From Phycisphaeraceae bacterium (GTDB lineage: Bacteria; Planctomycetota; Phycisphaerae; Phycisphaerales; Phycisphaeraceae): a stretch of DNA of 64,000 nucleotides. Within the stretch, counting starts at the first letter, position 1. Each line of letters opens with the position of its first letter. Position numbers and translations under genes: made by a program. The stretch is from the NCBI GenBank assembly GCA_029260595.1, contig JAJDCY010000010.1, positions 297,675 through 361,674 on the forward strand, in the 5' to 3' direction. Positions 43,746 through 52,769 of the stretch are shown here, one piece after another. Below the pieces are notes generated by a model. It ran no database searches and was not told where the DNA came from. It was given only the letters and a program-made list of their open reading frames with translations.

Positions 43746-46484
43746 TTGAATTCGACCGCAACACCTGTCGACATGTCTGGCCGGCCCGGCGACGACGCTA
43801 GCACGCTGGTGTCGGTGATCACCCCGACGCTCAATGAAGCGGCCAATATTGATCTGTTGATCCAGGGCGTGTTGGATGCGTTCGCGTCGCAGGGATTGGA
43901 ATACGAGATCCTAGTCGCGGATGGCGGGTCGGCTGATGGCACGCAGGCGCTGGTCCAGGCGTGGGAAGGGCGGGCGCCAGTCAGGCTGGTCACCAGCGAC
44001 GGGTGCGGCGGGCTCGCGGGCGACGTGTTGGCGGCCGCGGCGCAGGCAAGTGGTCGCGTGGTGGTGGTGTTGGATGCTGACCTGAGCCATCCCGTTGACG
44101 TCGCCCCGGTGTTGGCGAAGCACGTGCTTAGCGGGTCGTACGACATGGCCATCGGCAGCCGGTACGTGAAGGGCGGGCGGACGCCGGGTTGGGGTTGGAC
44201 GCGGCGCGTGATTTCCCGGGCCGCGACGTTGCTGGCCGCACCGCTCGTTGACGTGCGAGACCCGATGTCGGGATTCTTCGCGGTCAGTCGGGACCGGTTG
44301 CTGACCGTCGATCCCAGCGCCAAGGGATTCAAGATTGGGTTGGAAGCGCTGATCGCCGGGGGGGACCATTTGCGGGTCGTCGAGGTGCCTATTTCGTTTC
44401 GTGACCGTATGCACGGGGTATCGAAGATCGGCTTGAAGCAGGTGGACTTTTATCTGCGGCGGCTCGGTTCGCTGGCCGGTGCCAGCGGGGGTACTCGCGG
44501 TACATTGCGGGGCACACTGGCCGCGCTGCTCGGCGTGGCGGTCGATGTGTGTGCGTTCCAAGCATTGCGGGGGGCCGGGGCCGCGTTGTCTACCGCCCAC
44601 ATCGGTGGGTTTCTCGCCGCGATGGTCTTGTTTTTTCTGTTCAACGGGCGGTGGGCGTTTGTTCCAACCTCCGAGCACCGGCTGCAGTGGTCCGAGATCC
44701 CTCGGTTTCTGGTTCTGCTTCTCCTGACGCTGTTTTTGAGGGGCGGCATCCTGGTGCTGTTGATCGAGCGCGCCGGTCTACCCGAGCAACTGGCAATCTT
44801 AAGCGCGGCGGTCGTGGGGTTGCTGGTAACCCTGATCGGCAGCGTATTTTTTGTATGGGCGCCATCGGAAACGCCCTTGGCCAAGGGCATCGCGTGGCGC
44901 GTCGCGGCCGTCGGGGTCGTGGGGTACGTTTTGATCCTGCGACTGGCCTACCTGGGGTTGCCCGATCTGCTTCCGGAGGAAGCCTACTACTGGAATTACT
45001 CTCAGCACCTGGATCTAGGGTACCTGGATCACCCACCGATGGTGGCGTGGCTGATCGCCGCGGGCACTTCAATATTCGGTGATACGGAGTTTGGTGTGCG
45101 GGTCGGTGCGCTGGTTTGCTGGGCCGTGGCAGCATATTTTTGCTACGGTTTTGCCCGCAACCTAGCCGACCGAGGTACGGCGATCCGGACATTGATGCTC
45201 GTCGCGGTGCTGCCGTTTTTCTTTGTATTCGGCATGTTCATGACCCCGGACGCGCCGTTGATCGCCTTCTGGGCGGCCTCGCTATTCTTTCTGGAGCGAG
45301 CGTTACTGGGGCAGAACCGGGACGCTTGGTACGGCTTTGGGCTGTGTATTGGGTTGGGCATGCTGTCCAAGTACACCATTGCCCTGCTGATGCCCGCGGC
45401 CGCGATGTTTGTCGTGCTGGACCGGTCGTCGCGTCGTTGGCTGTTGCGGCCCGAGCCGTATGTCGCGGTTATCCTCGCAGCGATCGTGTTTTCCCCTGTG
45501 ATCGTGTGGAACTATCAGAACGAATGGGCGTCGTTCTGGTTTCAGGGGCCGCGGCGGATTAATCGATCGCCGGTATTTTCGCTACACCTGCTGGTGGCCT
45601 CTGCCATGCTGCTGATCACTCCGATCGGGGTGGTCGGTTGCCTTCGGGCGGTCATGGCGAAACCGCCGGCGTCGCAACTGCGGTCGGTGCTCCGCAAGGG
45701 GGGCGGTCCCGACAGGCGCAGGCGGTTATTCGTTGCGGTGTTTACTCTTGTGCCGCTATCCGTATTCGTATTGTTCAGTCTGAGACATGCGCCGAAACTG
45801 AGTTGGACCGGCCCGATCTGGCTGGCTGCATTGCCGATGCTGGCGCGAGAGTTGACGCCGACACTGGGTGCGAAGGACTCGCGGATCGAGTTGGCAGGCA
45901 GGCGGATGTGGGCCCCGACGGTGGCGACGGTGCTATTGCTGTTCGGCGGGTTCTTACACTACTTGGTGCTCGGGCTGCCGGGTGTTGGTTACAGCCCCAA
46001 CATGCGCCTTCCGGTCGCCTGGGAGGAGCTAGCCAATCAGGTGGAGCGTCTGGAAGAGCAGATCGAATCCCGTAGCGGGATCGAGCCGCTTATCGTTGGC
46101 ATGGACAAGTATTTCCTCGCCAGTGGGCTGGCCTTCTATCGCCGCCATGACGACGAGGGAGTTGCGCATTCCACGAGCCGTCACCTTTTTGATCGCAACG
46201 GGCTGATGTATGCCTACTGGTTCCCGCCGGCAGAGCACGCGGGGCGGACCTTGATCCTGGTGGCGTTTGACCTGGAGGACCTGGCCGACGATCGGCTCGC
46301 TGGATACGCGGACAAGCTGGGCGAGATCCATCGGCGGGCCGTGGTCAAGGACGGGCGGCGCGTCGGGTGGTACTACTACCGCATCGCTAGCGGGTATCTC
46401 CCGATCACCGAGGTGGATCGGCCCAGCAGTCGTTTGGATTTCACCTTGGCCCGCGACACCCACGATCGAGACCTGTCTCCGTGA
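43746..46484 (+). CDS. Three-domain glycosyltransferase: GT2 (DPM1-like), GtrA, GT39/PMT
   Basis: A 912-residue membrane protein. Residues 20-240 are a GT2 polyprenyl-phosphate sugar synthase (VSVITPTLNEAANIDLLIQG, VLDADLSHPVD with the DxD, VRDPMSGFFAVSRDRLL). Residues 245-378 are a GtrA-like four-helix domain (FLAAMVLFFLFNGRWAFVPT). From 382 on comes an ArnT/PMT-type transferase (LLPEEAYYWNYSQHLDLGYL, DHPPMVAWLIAAG with the acidic residues in the first loop). It could load a lipid-linked sugar, flip it and transfer it within one chain. Start TTG 43746 follows AGGAAG; ATG 43773 is possible. Acceptor unknown. Confidence 0.88.
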   Translation: MNSTATPVDMSGRPGDDASTLVSVITPTLNEAANIDLLIQGVLDAFASQGLEYEILVADGGSADGTQALVQAWEGRAPVRLVTSDGCGGLAGDVLAAAAQASGRVVVVLDADLSHPVDVAPVLAKHVLSGSYDMAIGSRYVKGGRTPGWGWTRRVISRAATLLAAPLVDVRDPMSGFFAVSRDRLLTVDPSAKGFKIGLEALIAGGDHLRVVEVPISFRDRMHGVSKIGLKQVDFYLRRLGSLAGASGGTRGTLRGTLAALLGVAVDVCAFQALRGAGAALSTAHIGGFLAAMVLFFLFNGRWAFVPTSEHRLQWSEIPRFLVLLLLTLFLRGGILVLLIERAGLPEQLAILSAAVVGLLVTLIGSVFFVWAPSETPLAKGIAWRVAAVGVVGYVLILRLAYLGLPDLLPEEAYYWNYSQHLDLGYLDHPPMVAWLIAAGTSIFGDTEFGVRVGALVCWAVAAYFCYGFARNLADRGTAIRTLMLVAVLPFFFVFGMFMTPDAPLIAFWAASLFFLERALLGQNRDAWYGFGLCIGLGMLSKYTIALLMPAAAMFVVLDRSSRRWLLRPEPYVAVILAAIVFSPVIVWNYQNEWASFWFQGPRRINRSPVFSLHLLVASAMLLITPIGVVGCLRAVMAKPPASQLRSVLRKGGGPDRRRRLFVAVFTLVPLSVFVLFSLRHAPKLSWTGPIWLAALPMLARELTPTLGAKDSRIELAGRRMWAPTVATVLLLFGGFLHYLVLGLPGVGYSPNMRLPVAWEELANQVERLEEQIESRSGIEPLIVGMDKYFLASGLAFYRRHDDEGVAHSTSRHLFDRNGLMYAYWFPPAEHAGRTLILVAFDLEDLADDRLAGYADKLGEIHRRAVVKDGRRVGWYYYRIASGYLPITEVDRPSSRLDFTLARDTHDRDLSP

Positions 46485-46596
46485 GATCGGCTGGCGTCTA
46501 GCGGCTTTTGCATCACCGCCTAGTCGTTTGAAGCTGCCCGGTTGCGTTACGTCATATCGCAAAGCGCCGGCGCGTCGCGAGGGCAGGCGGCTGCAA

Positions 46597-47265
46597 TCAG
46601 GTCGCTGGGTATTTCTCAAGGATCATCGCGTGGAAGGGGCGGCCTTGGCGGCGGTATTTTCGTTCGAAGTTGCTGCCGACCAGTTCACCGGGGCCGGCGG
46701 CTTGGGGGCACTCGAACGGGAGGCGACGCCACAGGTCGGCGACGCGGTCGGCGTGATGCTCGATCCATTCGTAGTAGTCGGGGTGGTCGGTGACGATGCG
46801 GACGAGGCCGCTGGGCGCGGTGGCGGTGTGCAGGCTGCGGAGGAATGATTCCTGGATGAGCCTGCGTTTGTTGTGTCGCGGCTTCGGCCAGGGGTCGGGG
46901 AAGTAGATGTGGGTCTGTCGCAGTGATTCGGGCGGGGTGTATCGGCGGACGAACAGGTCGGCTTCGGTGCGGACGACTTTCACGTTGGTGAGTTGGTGTC
47001 GCCGGCAGCGGTCGGCCGCGTGTCGCCAGTACTGCTTGGCGTACTCGATCCCGATGTAGTTGGTGCCCGGCGTCTGGTCGGCCTGGTTGACGAGGAAGGT
47101 GCCTTTGCCCGAGCCGATTTCGAGTTCGAGCGGGCAGTCGCGGCGGTCCGGATCGAACCACCCGGCGAGGTCGAGCGGGCCGCTATCCCACGGTGGTAGC
47201 TGTTCGTCGAGGATGCCGATCTCGCCGATATCCAGCGTCTTGGTGTGTGAAAGGGAAGTGGTCAT
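46597..47265 (-). CDS. trmB: tRNA (guanine-N7-)-methyltransferase
   Basis: Makes m7G46 in tRNA. The 222-residue chain has the SAM site LELEIGSGKGTFLVNQA, GIEYAKQYWRHAADR, and the family motif IYFPDPWPKPRHNKRRLIQ. ATG 47265 is chosen as the start from where family similarity begins (frame open to 47412). It diverges from a lipoprotein gene; the shared gap is 174 bases. Confidence 0.95.
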   Translation of the reverse strand: MTTSLSHTKTLDIGEIGILDEQLPPWDSGPLDLAGWFDPDRRDCPLELEIGSGKGTFLVNQADQTPGTNYIGIEYAKQYWRHAADRCRRHQLTNVKVVRTEADLFVRRYTPPESLRQTHIYFPDPWPKPRHNKRRLIQESFLRSLHTATAPSGLVRIVTDHPDYYEWIEHHADRVADLWRRLPFECPQAAGPGELVGSNFERKYRRQGRPFHAMILEKYPAT

Positions 47266-47439
47266 GGCGTCTGCCGAGTTTGGCTCGCGGATGGAATAAA
47301 CGGGCGGCGGCCGCGGGTTGTATCGCGGTAGCTCGGATCGAAGAGCGTTGTCGGTATGATAGGGTCGCCGATGCAACGGGGCGCAGCGTGGCGCGATCGC
47401 GGCGGCGTCCATCCCACTTAAGAAAGGATCGAATCAGCC

Positions 47440-48255
47440 ATGGGGACAAACCTTCTGCGGGTTGTGTGGGCTATCGGCGTGTCGGCCGCATTGGGGCTCG
47501 GGGGCGTCGGTTGCGCCGGCGTCAGCCCGGAGAGAAATTTTGCCGAGCGGTTCGCCGGGTCGATCGAGGCCGCGCACGGGGCGCGGGCGTGGCGGTCGAA
47601 GCAGGCGGTGCGGGCCGGGATCACCGTCGACTTCGGCGGGCAGCGCGTGCTCGACGGGACAATCCGGTTCGATACATCGTTGGAGCGCGTGCGGATGGAA
47701 CTGGCCGACGGCAGCGTCATGACTTTTGACGGGAAGGAGGCGTGGGTGTCGCCGGCTGACTCGGCCGTCGAGGGCGCGCGGTTTCACCTTTTGACATGGC
47801 CTTACTTCGTCGCGGTTCCGATGAAGCTGCATGACCCGGGGTCGCATCTGACCGACGCGGGCATGCTCCCGTTGCGGGGCGGCGAGATGCGGGCGGGTCG
47901 GCTGACGTTCGACCCAGGCATCGGCGATTCGCCGGACGATTGGTACCTGGTGTATCGCGATCCGGCGACCGAGCGGTTGGCCGCGATGGCGTACATCGTG
48001 ACGTTCGGGACCGATGTCGAGCAGGCCGAGAAGGAGCCGCACGCGATTACCTACAGCGGTTGGGAGACGATCGACGGCGTGACGCTGTCGACGGTGTGGG
48101 AGTTTTGGAACTGGGACCACCAACGCGGTGTGCACGGCGAGCCGATCGGCCGGGTTGAGTTGAGCGGGCTAAGATTCGTCGGGTACGACGCGAGCGATTT
48201 TCTGGCGCCTAGCGGTGCACGACACGAACCGCTGCCCGGCGTTGCCGACCCGTGA
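47440..48255 (+). CDS. Unknown lipoprotein, 271 residues
   Basis: The N-terminus ALGLGGVGCAGVSPERNF is a lipoprotein signal. The mature part begins with a helix (RFAGSIEAAHGARAWRSK) and continues in beta-rich sequence (GQRVLDGTIRFDTSLERVRM, WYLVYRDPATERLAAMAYI, ITYSGWETIDGVTLSTVWEF) of the kind seen in LolA/LolB-like and related outer-membrane lipoprotein folds. No family assigned. It is followed by another small lipoprotein on the same strand. Confidence 0.7.
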   Translation: MGTNLLRVVWAIGVSAALGLGGVGCAGVSPERNFAERFAGSIEAAHGARAWRSKQAVRAGITVDFGGQRVLDGTIRFDTSLERVRMELADGSVMTFDGKEAWVSPADSAVEGARFHLLTWPYFVAVPMKLHDPGSHLTDAGMLPLRGGEMRAGRLTFDPGIGDSPDDWYLVYRDPATERLAAMAYIVTFGTDVEQAEKEPHAITYSGWETIDGVTLSTVWEFWNWDHQRGVHGEPIGRVELSGLRFVGYDASDFLAPSGARHEPLPGVADP

Positions 48256-48298
48256 TGGGCGTTGTGGTTGCGCGACGGATTGCATAAGGAGACCGGCT

Positions 48299-48496
48299 AT
48301 GAATCTACGCAGTGTGTCGGGATTGCTCGTGCTCATGATGGTCTGCGCGGTTGTCGGCGGTTGCGAGACGTCCAAGCCGGCGCCGGACGACGCTCATGCG
48401 GCCGACTCCAGCGGGCTGGAGCCACAAGAGACGACCATCCAGATCGACTCGTTCCGCAAGCCGGGTGTGCGGCACGCGCAGGACCGCCTGGACTAG
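48299..48496 (+). CDS. Small lipoprotein, 65 residues
   Basis: ATG 48299 has AAGGAG seven bases upstream. LVLMMVCAVVGGCETSKPAP is a typical lipoprotein signal with lipobox VGGC. The mature part is about 44 residues, acidic and without known domain. It lies between a larger lipoprotein and an LptF-like gene and may be co-transcribed with them. Confidence 0.72.
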   Translation: MNLRSVSGLLVLMMVCAVVGGCETSKPAPDDAHAADSSGLEPQETTIQIDSFRKPGVRHAQDRLD

Positions 48497-48605
48497 GCGG
48501 CGGGTTTGCGGGATTGGGGGGCTGGGTTAGTGGCGTGCAGGAGCGCTGCGCGGCGCGGGTTTGTGGCGGCCTTGTTGCAGCGTTTACACTCCCGCCCGAA
48601 CCACT

Positions 48606-50267
48606 ATGCCCTGGACCCTCTACCGCTACATCTTCAAAGAAGTATTCAAGCTGTTGGCCGTCACCACCACGGTGCTGGTGCTTGTGATCAGCTTCGCGGC
48701 CGCGATCAAGCCGCTTAACGAGGGGTTGCTCGGCCCGGCTGCGCTGCTCAAGTACGTTTTTTATCTCGCGCCGACGATGCTCGGGTTTACGCTGCCGTTC
48801 GCGGGAGCGTTCGCCGGGGCGCTGGTGTTTGGGCGGATGGCGAATGATCGCGAGTTGGTCGCCTGTCGCGCGGGCGGGATCGGGTATGGGTCGATCTTGC
48901 TCCCGGTGGTGTTCCTCGGGCTGGTGTTGATGCTGGGGTTGTTCTTTTTGAGCAACTGGGTGGTGCCCGGGTTTTATCAGCGTGCGGCGGCGATGCTCGA
49001 GACGGACCTGACGCGGCTGCTGGTTGGTCGGATCGAGCAGCAACAACCGGTGACGCTCGGGGGTATGGTGCTCTATGCCGATGCGGTTGACGACACGCAG
49101 GCGCCGCCGGTGTTGCCTGACTCGGCGGTGCAGCCGTCGAAGCTGATTCGGTTGCAGGGTGTTGTGGCGGGGCAGTTGGACGAGGCCGGGCGGCTGTTGA
49201 ATGACGCGACGGCTCGGCATGCGGACTTGTTGTTGTTTCATGTCGACGGTGATGCGTGGGTGACGATGAGCCTGCAGCAGGTGACGTATCACGATGCGGC
49301 GCGCGGGGACTTGTTTTGGGTCGAGCAATGGTCCGTCCCACAGATACGCGTGCCCAGCCCGTTCCGCGACAGCCCGCGGTTCATGAGTTGGCCACAGCTA
49401 AGAAGGTTGGGCCGTCGGCCGGAGCGGTTTGATCTTGTGCGCATCACGCGGCGTGAGCTGGTCAACGCGATCGCTGAGGAGCAGGTGTTGCAACTGATCG
49501 AGGCGGGATTGGCCGGCGGGCGCGGTCGATCGTCGGTGACGCTGCCGGGTGTTGGGCCGGGGCGGTCGTATCAGGTTTCCGCGCCGGTGGTGCGGCGGCT
49601 GGAGGATGGGCTCGAGTTGTTGGCCGACGCAGCGGTGCCGGTGCGGGTGGACTATATCGAGGGGGGTTTGGTGGTGCGGCGGATCGAAGCGGCCGGGGCG
49701 GTGGTGCAGGCTCAGACGATGGACCCGCAGCCTGAGCCGCAGGTGCTGATCGAGCTGTCGGCTGCGCGGATGATTGACGCGCGGGTCGGGGCGCGCCGCG
49801 GCGCGGAGCACGCGACGTTGGCACTGCCCAGGGCGCGCTGGCCTAAGCCGGTCGTCACGCCGCTAACAAGTGTTCCGATCAACGACCTGATCGGGCTTGC
49901 CAAGGGTCAGTACGCGGATTCGGCCGCCGTTCAGCACGGGGTGTATGTGCTGCGGTACCACATCAACCGTTTGTTCCGCGGCGTCGTCGCGCAGCTTCAC
50001 GAGCGTGCCGCCCAGGCAGTCGCCTGTCTGCTAGTGCTGCTGTTCAGCGCGGTGCTCAGCATGCGGATGACGGGGAGCATCCCGTTGGTGACGTACTTCT
50101 GGAGTTTTTTACCGGCTGTGATCGTTGTGGTCATTACCCATAGCGGCGAGAACATCGCGACGGACCCGAGCGTCCCGAGTTGGATCGGACAATCGGTGAT
50201 GTGGTTGGGCGATCTGCTGTTGGCTGCGACGACCGGGGTGATGTACTGGGTTTTGGCGAGGAACTAG
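48606..50267 (+). CDS. LptF/LptG (YjgP/YjgQ) family permease, long form
   Basis: Inner-membrane part of the ABC machine that lifts lipopolysaccharide out of the membrane. ATG 48606 (PWTLYRYIFKEVFKLLAVTT) is the family start. Helices 1-3 are at the N-terminus, with LAPTMLGFTLPFAGAFAGAL and RMANDRELVACRAGG (the coupling region); the last three helices are near the C-terminus. At 553 residues it is longer than usual (about 360-400), with the gain in the periplasmic part between helices 3 and 4. A second family member follows; the pair acts as LptF-LptG. Confidence 0.88.
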   Translation: MPWTLYRYIFKEVFKLLAVTTTVLVLVISFAAAIKPLNEGLLGPAALLKYVFYLAPTMLGFTLPFAGAFAGALVFGRMANDRELVACRAGGIGYGSILLPVVFLGLVLMLGLFFLSNWVVPGFYQRAAAMLETDLTRLLVGRIEQQQPVTLGGMVLYADAVDDTQAPPVLPDSAVQPSKLIRLQGVVAGQLDEAGRLLNDATARHADLLLFHVDGDAWVTMSLQQVTYHDAARGDLFWVEQWSVPQIRVPSPFRDSPRFMSWPQLRRLGRRPERFDLVRITRRELVNAIAEEQVLQLIEAGLAGGRGRSSVTLPGVGPGRSYQVSAPVVRRLEDGLELLADAAVPVRVDYIEGGLVVRRIEAAGAVVQAQTMDPQPEPQVLIELSAARMIDARVGARRGAEHATLALPRARWPKPVVTPLTSVPINDLIGLAKGQYADSAAVQHGVYVLRYHINRLFRGVVAQLHERAAQAVACLLVLLFSAVLSMRMTGSIPLVTYFWSFLPAVIVVVITHSGENIATDPSVPSWIGQSVMWLGDLLLAATTGVMYWVLARN

Positions 50268-50310
50268 GCGGGGTCGTCCGATCGGAGATTTTTCCTGAAG
50301 AGCAACCGTA

Positions 50311-51435
50311 TTGAGGACACTTGACCGCTACATCATCCGTCAGTTCCTGATCAACTTTGCGATCCTGTTGTTGGTGTTTTTGTGCCTTTTTGTTTTGATC
50401 GATCTGATTGTGGATCTGGACGAGTTTGTCGAAGCCGGCCGTGAGCGGGCTACGCGGACGGGTAACCTGTTCACGGGCATCCTTGTGACGGTTGGCGACT
50501 ACTACGGGCCGGTGTCGTTGATGCTTTATGTGTTTTTCTCGGGCCTGATAGCGGCCGCGGCGATGGGATTCACGCTGACATCACTAGGGCGCAGCGGCGA
50601 GCTGGTGGCGATGGCGACCAGCGGGATCAGCATGGGGCGGGCCGCGATGCCGGTGATTGTTGCCGGGTGTCTTTTGAATGTGTTGACGCTGCCGTGCCAG
50701 GAGCTACTGATCCCGCAGTTCGCACACAAGCTGGCGCGGTCGAAGAACCACCTGCAATACGACACCGCGCCGCAGCTTCAAGTTCACTACGCAATCGATC
50801 GGCGCCGCTCGCTGCTCAGTGCGGCTGAGTTCGATCCCTACCGCGACCAGGCGATGCTCAAGGGAGTGACGATCCTGACGCGCGACGAGCGGGGGATGGT
50901 GCAGCGGCGGATCACGGCTGAGCAGGCGTTCTGGGACGCCGGGCGCGGCGGGTGGGAGTTGATCGGGGGGTATGCGATCAGTGCCAAGCCGCCGGAGGAC
51001 CCGTTCGCCGGGCCGGGCACGCGCGGGGTCGAGCCCGAGGAGTTCTACCAGACAACGCTGACGCCGAGCGTGTTGCTGTCGCGCCGCGCGACGAACTACC
51101 CGGTGCTGCTTAGCTCTGTGCAACTGCGTGAGCTGTCGCAGAATCTTGCGCCGGAAGATGGGCCGATCCGCAAGATCATGCACAGCCGATTCAGCTTGAT
51201 GGTCGTGAACATGCTCGTGCTGGTGATCGGCCTGCCGTTCTTTTTGGTGACGGACAGCGGCAACCCGCTACGCGACGGGGCCAAAGCGGCGGGTGTGTGT
51301 ATCGGTGCCTGGGGGTTTGGGTTGGTGCTGTTGCAGGTGACCGCGACGCAGTTCAACCCGGTGATGGCTGCGTGGTTGCCGGTGGTGATCCTATTGCCGG
51401 CGAGCGCCGCATTGCTGCAAACAATCCGCTCGTAG
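50311..51435 (+). CDS. LptF/LptG (YjgP/YjgQ) family permease
   Basis: Partner permease for lipopolysaccharide transport, 374 residues. LDRYIIRQFLINFAILLLVF, TSLGRSGELVAMATSGISM (coupling helix) and SRFSLMVVNMLVLVIGLPFF fit the family. TTG 50311 is the start with GAAGAG eight bases before it. It is 43 bases after the long member, so the two form an operon. The ATPase LptB is not in the window. Confidence 0.9.
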   Translation: MRTLDRYIIRQFLINFAILLLVFLCLFVLIDLIVDLDEFVEAGRERATRTGNLFTGILVTVGDYYGPVSLMLYVFFSGLIAAAAMGFTLTSLGRSGELVAMATSGISMGRAAMPVIVAGCLLNVLTLPCQELLIPQFAHKLARSKNHLQYDTAPQLQVHYAIDRRRSLLSAAEFDPYRDQAMLKGVTILTRDERGMVQRRITAEQAFWDAGRGGWELIGGYAISAKPPEDPFAGPGTRGVEPEEFYQTTLTPSVLLSRRATNYPVLLSSVQLRELSQNLAPEDGPIRKIMHSRFSLMVVNMLVLVIGLPFFLVTDSGNPLRDGAKAAGVCIGAWGFGLVLLQVTATQFNPVMAAWLPVVILLPASAALLQTIRS

Positions 51436-51542
51436 CCGCGGCGTCCGATTCTCCCGGCCATTCTTGTGGGACCATTCGGATCACGATTCGCTTCGAATTA
51501 ATTGCCGGTCGGTCCAGCGAGCGGTATCCTCCGGCTCAATCG

Positions 51543-52370
51543 ATGAACAGGATTAACACGATTTTCAAGCAGTTGCGGGCCGATGGGGGCAAGGCGCTGA
51601 TGCCGTTCATCACAGCGGGCGATCCGGATCTGGCGACGACAGCCGCGCTGTTGCCCGCGTTGGAGCGCGCCGGCGCGTCGATTTGCGAGGTTGGGATCCC
51701 GTACTCGGATCCGATCGCCGATGGGCCGGTGATCCAGGCGTCGATGACGCATGCGTTGCGTGGTGGTGTTCGGCTGGCCGGTGTGTTGCAGGCGATCGCC
51801 GAGCAGCGGGATCGCGTCGGGCTTGGGTTGGTCGCGATGGTGAGTATCTCGATCGTTGAGCGCGTTGGCACGAAGCGGTTCCTCACGGACGCTGCGGACG
51901 CCGGATTTGACGGCGTGATCTTTCCAGACTTGCCGGTCGAGGAATCGGACTCAGTCCGTGCGGCTGTGGCGGAACACGGGCTGGTGTGCAGTTTGTTGAT
52001 CGCGCCGACGACGCCGATCGACCGCGCCGAGCGGATCGCGCGTGCGTGCAGCGGGTTTGTGTACTTGCTGGCGCGCTCCGGGCTGACCGGCGAGCAGGCG
52101 GAACTGGACGGCGGGCTGCCCGAGCGGGTCCGGAGGTTGCGAGCCGTGACTGATCTGCCGATCGCGGTTGGATTTGGAATCAGCACGGCGGATCAGGTGA
52201 GCGAGGTGGTGCAGGAGGCGGACGCCGCGATTGTCGGGTCGGCGATCATGAAACGAGTTGCGACGCTGCGCGATGATGGCGGCGAGGCGGTGGTCGGTGG
52301 GGTCGAGCGGTTTGTTGAGCAGCTAGCCGGCGGGTTGTCGCGTCAGCCTCGGCCCGCGACGGAGCGGTAG
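51543..52370 (+). CDS. trpA: Tryptophan synthase alpha chain
   Basis: Cleaves indole-3-glycerol phosphate to indole and glyceraldehyde 3-phosphate. The 275-residue chain shows ALMPFITAGDPDLATT, the catalytic Glu in CEVGIPYSDPIADGPVIQ (with the catalytic Asp), DGVIFPDLPVEES, and the phosphate site VGFGISTADQV. The open frame reaches back to 51297, overlapping the permease gene, but ATG 51543 is the family start. No trpB adjoins it here. Confidence 0.96.
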   Translation: MNRINTIFKQLRADGGKALMPFITAGDPDLATTAALLPALERAGASICEVGIPYSDPIADGPVIQASMTHALRGGVRLAGVLQAIAEQRDRVGLGLVAMVSISIVERVGTKRFLTDAADAGFDGVIFPDLPVEESDSVRAAVAEHGLVCSLLIAPTTPIDRAERIARACSGFVYLLARSGLTGEQAELDGGLPERVRRLRAVTDLPIAVGFGISTADQVSEVVQEADAAIVGSAIMKRVATLRDDGGEAVVGGVERFVEQLAGGLSRQPRPATER

Positions 52371-52409
52371 GGGTGTATTGACGCGCCCCGGCAAGACAAG
52401 GAGGTCACC

Positions 52410-52736
52410 GTGCGAGCATTACGGATCGTGCTGGGGTATCTCTGGTCGGTGGTGTTGCTGTTGATCGGTGTGTGGTTGTGGAGGCACCACGCCGAGATCA
52501 TCGCCGGGCTGGGTGGCGTGCTGGGAGACGACCCGGTGGTGCTCATGAGGCTGGCCCGCTGCGCCTCGGTTTTCGCGGTCTCGGGCGGGCTTTTTGTGTA
52601 TATGTTTCTGGTTGCCGACGACCTGTGCCCGAACGCGCCGATGACACTGAGCGGGTTCCTGCGGTTTTTTACCGGGACGCTGGCGATGGGGACGCTGGGC
52701 TGGTCGGTTTGGTTGATCTGCCGGGTCGTGGTGTGA
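52410..52736 (+). CDS. Small membrane protein, three predicted helices
   Basis: A 108-residue protein with helices LGYLWSVVLLLIGVWLW, ASVFAVSGGLFVYMFLV and FTGTLAMGTLGWSVWLI. GTG 52410 follows a strong Shine-Dalgarno (AAGGAGGT). No family recognised. It lies between trpA and a large exported protein on the same strand. Confidence 0.7.
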   Translation: MRALRIVLGYLWSVVLLLIGVWLWRHHAEIIAGLGGVLGDDPVVLMRLARCASVFAVSGGLFVYMFLVADDLCPNAPMTLSGFLRFFTGTLAMGTLGWSVWLICRVVV

Positions 52737-52769
52737 AGGCGGCTGGGAAAGATAGGGCAAAGGTGCATT

